The notes beneath the pieces are model-generated. The model searched no databases and was not told where the DNA came from. It saw only the letters and a program-made list of their open reading frames with translations. The translations under genes and the position numbers were made by a program. Shown here piece after piece: positions 1-9,000 of a DNA stretch of 27,420 nt. The first letter of the stretch is position 1, and every line of letters starts with the position of its first letter. Where the stretch lies: IMG/VR virus record IMGVR_UViG_3300050132_000508, positions 1 to 27,420 of that record; one strand, given 5' to 3'. This stretch comes from a virus.

Positions 1-3000
1 TTATACCTGCGACAACTCGCGGTGAACAGCCGCTTTCAATGCCTTCGGCGCGGTCTTTTGCGTGCGATCCAATGCCGACATCCTCATTTCCTGCACGCGC
101 TTGATAACGGACGGCATGCTGATGATGATCGGCGTGTCCGGGTTCTTGGCATTCCAGTCGTCACGCGCCTTGCGCGCATTGGCAACCATATCCCTGTCGC
201 CAGAGGCTAACCCTTGCGCCCATTGCTCCTGAATATCTTTCGACTCCATCCGGGTCTGGCCGATCACATCAAGTGCCTGACCCTTGGCGTCCTGAACGTG
301 CGCGGTGCTGTTGGGCTGGAAGCCGACCATCTTCATTGCTGATTCAATCGGCGTCACGGCATTGACCTTATAGCCGCGATCATCGCGATAGGTGCCGGTA
401 TTCATCATATCCGCACCTTTTATGATATTGCGGATCGACGCCGGAGTGACCTCGGTTGCCGCGTCCATGAACTTTCCGTCTACCAGCTTGTTGCTGGCGT
501 CAAATGCGCGCTTCGCCACGTCCGCGACCGGGCCAAACAATTCGGCCACGTCGCTTGCATGCGAATCCTTCTTTGTCAGCAGGCCGGTGCCGGGAACCAA
601 TTTGCCCAGGCTGAAGCGGCCGGCGATGTCGATCGGAACACCCGGTAAGCCGGAAAGACCGCGCAGGGCGATATCGGACCCATCTTGCCCCAAGGTATTG
701 ATCAAGAATTCCTGCTTGGCGCGTTTGGTGCTGAAGTTATAGCCCATGCGCTGCAAGATGCCGTCCAGCACATCCTCCATGTCCTGCTCAAACGGCAAGC
801 CGTTTGCGCCGCCCATCAACAGCATGACGGCAACCATCGTCAGCGCGCCCTTGCGTCCTGCGGCGCGCTCCGGCGATCCAGGCTCTCCGGCCGTCGCCAT
901 ACGCGACAGCAATTCGATGTTGCTGATGCTGAACTGCTTGAACGTCATCGCCAAGCCGCCCAGTGTGCTACGGCCCCATGCCGGCTTGTTACCGGCGTTA
1001 TACACGCCCTGCGTCGCGGCGACTGCCTCGGCCGCAAACTTCTCCGGGTTCGCGATCCCTTCTTTGATTGCCGTGTTGTACCCGGCAATGAATGTTACCC
1101 GGCGATTGGTCAACTCGGCCATTGAGAACAGCTTGCCCCATCCCAAGTTGATTTTTGACATGGTATTGCTCAATGCCGCCTTGGTATCTCCCAACATGGT
1201 GCCGTCGCCGGATTGCAATACGCCCTTGCCGTTGGCTTGCGCCTTCAATTGGTGGATTTCCTGCGGCGAGACAATCCCCTCTTCTGTCGCCCACTTCAGC
1301 GCCGCGTCCAGCTTGGCATCGCCAGTTGATTTCTTGCCGGCCAAGCGTACCGCATCCAGCATGCGCGCCGCCGACTTGCCGGCCCCGCCATATTGACTCA
1401 GGTACGGGAAAGTCATTGTAAAGGGCTGCGTCAAATTGACCATTGCCGATGCGACCGAGCCGCCCAGGTATTGCGCGAACATCAAGCCGCCCAAGGCAGA
1501 GCCGCCGCCCTGTGGGTTCTTGATGTGTTCGGCCAGCTTCACGGCCGCATCCTTTAATTCACCCTGCGTCTTCGGAATTGCCTCAATCGCATCGTTCAAT
1601 TCACCCATGTGGGCATTCATGGAGGTCAGCTTGGAATTCGAGTACAGGAAGCCGGCCAGCACGCGCGCGGAGTCTTCGCTGAAGCCGGCGATACCCTTGC
1701 GCTGGATCAGGCGCTTCATGGCGCTGCGATTGTTCTTCGCCAGCTTCAGATACGATTGATAGGCTTCATTGCCGGCTGCGTCCTTGCTATCCAAGCCAAG
1801 CATCGCGCCAAACAGTTCAACCGTTTCCGGTGACACGCCCTGGAACAGCTTGTACGATTCTTTCGACATCGTTCCGTGCGTGATGGTCGCATCCGGGTAG
1901 TTGGCGCGCATTTGCCGTGCCATCTTCGCCGCTTCCATCTTGTCTTCAAACATGCCGAAGTATTTTTCTTCGCCGCCCTGCGTCACGTAGACCGTGTAAT
2001 CGCCATAGCGCGACAGCGGCGCGTAGCCGCGATCGATCAGGTTTTGCGCCTTGTCCGCTTTGACGATCATCTGGTCTGCCGTATCCAGATGCGCGGCTTC
2101 TCTGGCGGGATCGGTTTTCGCAAGCTGCATGAAGTGGTCGCGCAGCAATTCGCTGGCCTTTGCGACGCTGCCGGTGGCGATCATGGCATCATTCATCCCC
2201 TTGGCATCTTGACCGCCGAACTTCACCATGTCGCTGATCGCCAGATTGGTGATACTAAGATCGGTCGCCGCGCGGAATTCCTGATACAAGCCGATCTGCT
2301 TGTCAGTCAGACCGAACTTCTCGCGCAGTTCTGCCGGGGTCCAGACGATACCGCCGCGCAACTCGGATTGTTCAAATTGGTCGTTGATCGTTGCGTCGTA
2401 ATTGTCTTGCTTGCCCTCCATCCAGCGCTTGTTTTGCTCGTCGTCAATGACGCCCTTGCGCAACAGGATTTGCGCTTTTTGATCGACGGACAAGGTTTTT
2501 GCCGCTTCTTCCAAGTCGGCCAGCTTCAGTGCCTTGCCATCGACGCCGCGCGCCCAGGTCAAGGTGCCCTCGAAGATAGGTGCGGCGATCGCCCTGGTGT
2601 CAGCCGGCGACAAAGGCGATTTTTTCCAGATGTCCGACATTTGTTCCAGCTTCGGAATGATGGTCGGCGCGAGGTTTGCCGCTTCATTGGCATACATCGA
2701 TACGTCGCCAATGAAATTTTGTACGCGGTCGTACACCTTTCCGAATAGAGGCTCTTGCTTGGCAAGATTGAACTGGGTGCCGATGGTCTTATGCCACCAG
2801 CCCAGTTTGCCGGAATCGTTGAATAAGTCGCCAACGATGTAATCTGCCGGCAGGCGCACGTCCTTGATGGAGTTTCCGGCTTGCGCCAGGGTGCTGCCGA
2901 TCGTCCGCTTGAAGTTGACGGCCGAATTGTCGGTGCTTATTCCTTCGCCCAGGCTGCTCTGGTTCTCGCGACCTGCTCTGGCGTCAGCGTAGTCTTTGAA

Positions 3001-6000
3001 GGTGATTGTACCATCGTACGCATCAATCTTGCGTAAGCCGTTTCCTTCCCACCAGCCTTCAGCACTGGGGATGACGTGCCAGACGCCAAGTTCTCCGGCG
3101 TCTGCGGCAACTGCGGCAACTGTGTTTTGTGCATAATTCTTTCCTTGTTCAGACTTATCGATCTGGATATCAAGCAAGCGTGTTGGCATGCTTCCATCAA
3201 GCTCCAAGACAGTATATCCGACCTTATTGCCATCCGGGTTCAAAATGTCGTACTTCACCGCGCGCATGCCGTCCGGTGCGGCGTAAAAAACATCATGCGA
3301 ATAGGTCACGTCACGCGGGTTTTCCAGTGAAACATTATCGCTTGACCACGTAGGAAATCCGGTTCTCTTATCGGTTCCCACGTTTTTCCATTCGGTTTCG
3401 ATCTGATATTGGCCAACCTGCGCAGGCGTCGCGCCGTCCTTGATGCCCATGCTGTTGTAATAGTCCGACAGCGATGGATTGCCATTACTGGCGCTACGCG
3501 AGAACGTGATGCCGTTGCTGCTCGGCGACATTTTATCGGCAAGCGCTTCGCGGCTCTGTTGCAGCAGATAATACAGGTCCGCATCGGTGCCGTTCGACAG
3601 AGCGGAAAAACCGTGGCCGCGCAGCCAGCTACGGACCATGCCAAGGATCGCCTGCACCTTGGTTTTCAGTGTTGGCCTTGCTTCCGCGATATGCGCAAGC
3701 ATTTCCTGCATTATTTCATCGATCTTTGCCGCGTCAGTCTTGCTGTCGTCATTTGCTAAATTTGTGGCATACTCCGAAAGATCGATCTTGTGGCGATTGA
3801 CAATATCGTTTAAGCCTTTCATGCCGCCGATCGCATGAAACAGGTCGTTCATCCGTTCTTCGACCCTCTGGCCGAACAGCTTGGAAAGCCCTTGATGTCC
3901 ATACAATTCGTGAAGCAATGTTTTCTCAAACTGTTCCGGCGTCGCGTGCTTGTCGCGAATGACATAAACGACATTATCATGTCGTGCCCCCTCGATAGCA
4001 TTTTCAGCCTTATCGTGGATCGCCGCGTCTACGATGACCTTGGGCAAGTCGTAAAAGTTGTCTACAACCCGGATACTGGTTCCTGTGAGGCCGTCCCGAA
4101 AGCCTCGTACCACGTTCCCGACCACACGATCCGCATCTGCCTGACTCACGACCACGCGATTACTACCGGGCGTGACACCGGATTCTTTGGCGTCTTCCGG
4201 CGCGGCTCTGGAAAAAAAGACTTTTCCCTCCCCAACTTCTTGCGCGAGTGAGTCCGATCCCTCCGTATTTCCGCTCGCATTCACACCCTCGTTTTGCGCT
4301 GCTGCCTGTTGCGCGTCCGTGACCTCCGGTAAAGCGACATCGTTTTCCAGTGGATCGCCATCGATCGCTCTCGCGGTCTTGTCTTGCGACAGTTCGTGAA
4401 TCACTTCCTCCAGGCGTGCATTCTTGGCGTCCAGTTCTCCCTGCTTGGCAAACTGCCCGCCCTTGCGCGCCTCCAAGTCTGGCAATCCGGCCTTGGCATT
4501 CTTCAGGCGTTCCTCTGCATACGACACATTGCCCCTGCGGCCGTTGATATCGAGGTGGTTGTCGAGCGTCGATATCGCCGCCCGCATGCCCGATGTCGAA
4601 TAGGCTTGCAGCGGGTTCGTCTGGCCGCTTGCCAGTGTGGACCCATCCGGCCGCAATACCGCCAGCGTGGTCATGAAGTCGCCGGCAAAGGTCTTGTTAT
4701 AGGTCGCCTCCAACGGCATGCCTAAGTAGGTGCCAAGCTGTTGCGTGACTTCCTTTTCCTTGGTCAGATCGATCGACTTTTGCGCGGCCTGCTCCGCGAT
4801 ATAGCGCGCGGCGTCCGTCCTGCCGATGTACTGGTCATCGTTCATCGTCATTTCAAAGTCGGCAGAGTCGCCAAACACATGGGATATTTCTTCCATATAG
4901 CTGTTTTGCGACGCCTTGCGCTTGCCATTGATCGCAATCGAGAACTTGGCATCGTCATCGCCGGCCTGCTGCGATTTTTGCGCCTCATACGCGGCTTTTT
5001 TCGCTTCCTCCGACGTATGATAGGTCTTGCCTTCGACTTCGATATTGCGGCCGGCAATCTTGTCCGACTGGTCGGTAAAGGCGCGGTGCAATAAGTCCAG
5101 GTCCGCGCGTTGCGCGGCGATATCCGCAGGCAAACGCGCGATGGAGCGCTGTGCGTCCTCGATCTGGCTGATAATTCCCCACTCTTTGCGTGCGTGCTGA
5201 CGCTTCAGCAATTCAAGCGAGTCGATTTCCGACATCAACTTGACCCGTTCCAGCAACATCGGATCGCCCGAAGCGAGCGCGGCCAGTTCCGCCATGCTGA
5301 CCGATTCGTTATCCTCAAAATCCATCGAGAATGCGCCGTCATACTTGCGAATGCCGTTGATCATCTTCAGTTTGGACGAATTCAGCGACCACATTTTCGC
5401 GTCGATAGTGCGTTCGGTCGCATACGCCTTGATTGCCACGGCAAATTTATCCATGCCGTATTTATCCAGCAACATATTGCCCTGACGGATAATCCGGCCT
5501 TCGCGCTGTTCGATGTCGGACGGCTTCCACGTCACATCGACGTGGTGCAGGCCGACCAGACGCTTCTGCACGTTGGTGCCCGCGCCCATGCGCGGCGTCG
5601 AGCCGATCAAGACGCGCGTAGTGCCGTCATTGACCGAATCGAACATCGCTTGTTTCTGTGCGTCGTTGTTGGCTTCCTGTATAAAGCGGACTTCGCCGTC
5701 CGGGATACCGAGCTTGACAAGGTTATCCTTGATCTGTTGGTAGGCATTCCAGCCGCCGTTTTGCGCAAGGCGCATTTCTTCCATCGCGTTCGGATCGTAT
5801 TGCTCCAGGCTTTCACCGACGCGGCGCAATGCCTCGTCGTCGCCATTGCCAAGCGCTTTGCTTTGCTGCGCGAGCAAGGCATCGTAGTTCTTCAGAACCG
5901 TTGCGTCTTCTTTTGCCTTCGGTACCGATCTGTCCAGGAAAACCAGTTGCGTGCCGCGATCCGCATGCCATTGCTGATAGAGCGCATGCACTTGCTGCGC

Positions 6001-9000
6001 CACTTCATCCAGCTTTCCGCCCTTTTCATCGCTCGGGTTGCTTGGATCGACGGCGCGCACGTCCAGCGATACCTTCCTGGCGCGGTCCATCAATTTCAGG
6101 CGTTGGATGTTGCGCTCGCGCGGGTCTTGGATGCCTGGCAGGCCGTCGAAGCCACTGATGATATCGCCCAATAATGAAACTTGCGCCTCGGTCGGCTGAA
6201 TCACGACTGATTCGCGGTCGCCGCCGACAACCTTCGGAATCGGGAACTCTTCGCCGTTGTGGTCTTCTGAATATGACTTCTTGATGTCGTCATTGCTGAC
6301 CGAATCGGTAAAGCCGTTGTACAGGTCCATCAACGAGCGCATGTTAGACCATGTGCGGCCCAGGCGATTGACTTCCTTCAGACGGCCGGTTTCGTTCGGC
6401 TCCCATCCTGCATCGGTCGAGACAAACTGTGCGCGCCATGCGTCGAAGTGGTCTAGTCCGAGTTCTTTCAGCTTATCGGCCGCGAGATAGCGCATCATCG
6501 TGTACATTTCGACGGCGCTATTCGATACCGGCGTGCCGGTCGAGAACGTCACTGCACCCGTTGGCGTTTCGCCCAATACCCGGACCTTGTTATACAGGTC
6601 AAATGCCTTTTGCGATCCGGCCTTGTTGCCCATTCCCTTGACGCCAGTGAGGCGCGAACTATAAAAGAGGTTCTTGAATTCGTGCGATTCATCGATCGAC
6701 AAATCATCAACGCCCATTTGCTCAAACGTCAGCAAGCGGTCCTTGCTGTCTGCGCCCTTGATCATGTCCATGCGCGCCGTGATCTTGTCGCGCAAGCGCT
6801 CGGCTTCCTTCACGCCGAACGGCTTGCGGTACGAGGTTACGCCGCTGTCGTCGGCCGCTTCCTGCGCATCCTTGATTGCCGCTTCTGCCGCTTCCAGTTC
6901 GCCATTCAGGTAGCGCCCTTCGGTTTCCGGTGAAATCGGGATAAAGAAGAACGACGAATGCGGAATCAGTACGATATCGTGGTCGCCGGTTGCGATCTTC
7001 GCGAACAGTTTGCGACGCTTGGACTTTTCAAAGTCGGCTTTGCCGGCCGCAAGCACTTTCGCGCCCGGATACAGGCGATAGATATCCGCTGTGAATTGCC
7101 CGATCATGTGATTAGGGACAACGATCAACGGCTTTTGCGACAAGCCCATGCGACGGCGCTCCATTGCGCGCGCAATCATGGTGAAGGTCTTGCCTGCGCC
7201 GACCGCATGGTCGAGCAACATGTAGCGCTCCGCGATGCCGCGCCAGATCGCATTTTTCTGATGGCGGCGCATTTCAATTACGGAGTCCGGTACCTTACCC
7301 GGCAAAATCAGGTGCGAACCGTCATGCTGGCGATTGACCACCGTATTGAACTTGTCGTTGAACATCGATACCAGCTCGTTGCGACGATCTGCGTCCTTGA
7401 ATACCCAGTCGTTGAATTCAGCGACGATTGCCTTGGATTTCAGCGCCGCAAGGGCGGTTTCTTCCTGATTGATGTGTGCCTTGCCGTCGCTGTCGTGGTC
7501 AACTACCTTCGTCGCGCGGCTGTTAAGCAAATCGTTGATCAGTGCCGTCGAGGGCATGCGCGACGTGCCCCATTCTTCTTCGTTGGCCCGGAAATTGGCC
7601 TTGTTGTCGATCGAATAGCTGTTCGTCAGCGCGGAAAACTGTACGCGCGAATCTTTTCCGCCCGATATGTGGTCAATGAATTCCTTGTAATGCTTGGGCG
7701 GTATCCATGCCGCGCCCAGGATCGGCGTGACGTGTTCCGCGCCCCACGGTTCCGGCTGAATTTCGGTCAGCGCCCTGACGTTTTGCGGCAGTCCGGCATT
7801 ACGCGCGGCTTCCAGCTTGCGCACCACTTGCCCGGACAAGTATTCGTTGCGCGTGACGATATCGCCGGTTTCCGGGTCGGTGAAGACCAGTGGCTTATCG
7901 GCGTTGAGCATTTCGCCGGAAACAGTTTCCTTGGGCAGTCCAAGCAGGGACGCAATGCGGTCCATATCGACGCGACCGGATTCAGCCATCACGATCGACA
8001 GCGCATCGGCATGGCTCGTCGCCTCGGTCGGCGGAATATACTTGTTGATGACGCGCTCGGACAAGATCGGCGCAGGATTGGCCGTTGCTTCACGGGCCTT
8101 TTCGCCCATCTTTTCCGCTTTTGCCTTGCTGATCGCCGGCCGGTATCCGTTTTCCAGTGCTTGCACCAATGCGCCATCCGGCATGTTTTGAACCAAGGCG
8201 GAATTGGACTGTTCGCTGATGAAACCGTTGCCGTCGATAAATTTCTTGTAGGCGGAGTTCAATGTCTTGCGGTTCGCCTCGATCATCTTGGCCGGCGCAT
8301 CTTCCGCTTCCAGCATCAATTGATTCTTGAGGATATCGCGCATGCCGACCAATTCCTTCAGGCGACCGAAGCGCGCTTCACCCAAGAGCGCGCCGGCCGG
8401 AATATCGGACTCGTTGGCGAATACCTTACGCTCGTACAGATTGCGGTTGGTCGGCACGTCGCCCTTCATGATCTTGACGTTCTTGCCGTCCGCGTCTAGC
8501 ACGGGTTCAACTTTGTACCATTTCCCTTCGGAATTCATGAGCAGATCGGGTGCCCACGGCGATGCCGGCGACAAGGCGCGCTTGGTAAGTTCAAAATCGC
8601 CTTCCGGCGTTTCGCGCTCGATGACTTGCTGCATGCTGCCATCGTTGGCAAGCTGGATCGCGCCTTGCTCATGGCCTTCGAGTGCGATATGCAGCGAATC
8701 GCTCATCGCTTTGTGGCGGGAGATCGACGCATCGATCGCGCTTTGATGTTGCGCCATCACGTTTTCCGGCAAGGTGGCAACAGCGGTCTTGAGCATGCCG
8801 GCAAGGTCGCCGCCCTTGTCCGGACGCACGGTGATATCGTTCCCGTGCTGCATCGATCCTGAACGCTCCAGCGAACCCATGATCATGTGCGGGTTCGCCT
8901 TGAAGTAGCTATTGACCTGCATCGGCTCGCCGCCCAGTGGATCGGAAACCTTGGCAGAATTCACCCATGCCGGAATCTGGCCGGCCAGCGCGCGGCGCTC

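Noticed and set aside
2937-3233. Minus-strand +1-type frame (98 codons) inside the giant, with a partly protein-like ending
   Set aside because: It overlaps the folded GNAT-like region rather than a low-complexity linker, and no clear family pattern was seen. Chance overlap is more likely than for the two nested candidates retained.
5110-6174. Plus-strand open frame (354 codons) opposite the helicase C-terminal region
   Set aside because: Antisense shadow with Arg/Gln/His-rich composition; the minus strand encodes the QREGRIIRQGN helicase motif.
6958-8499. Long plus-strand open frame (513 codons) opposite the giant gene
   Set aside because: It is antisense to the helicase and upstream region, has Arg/His/Val-rich shadow composition, no recognisable motif and no Shine-Dalgarno support. 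The minus frame carries clear domains.
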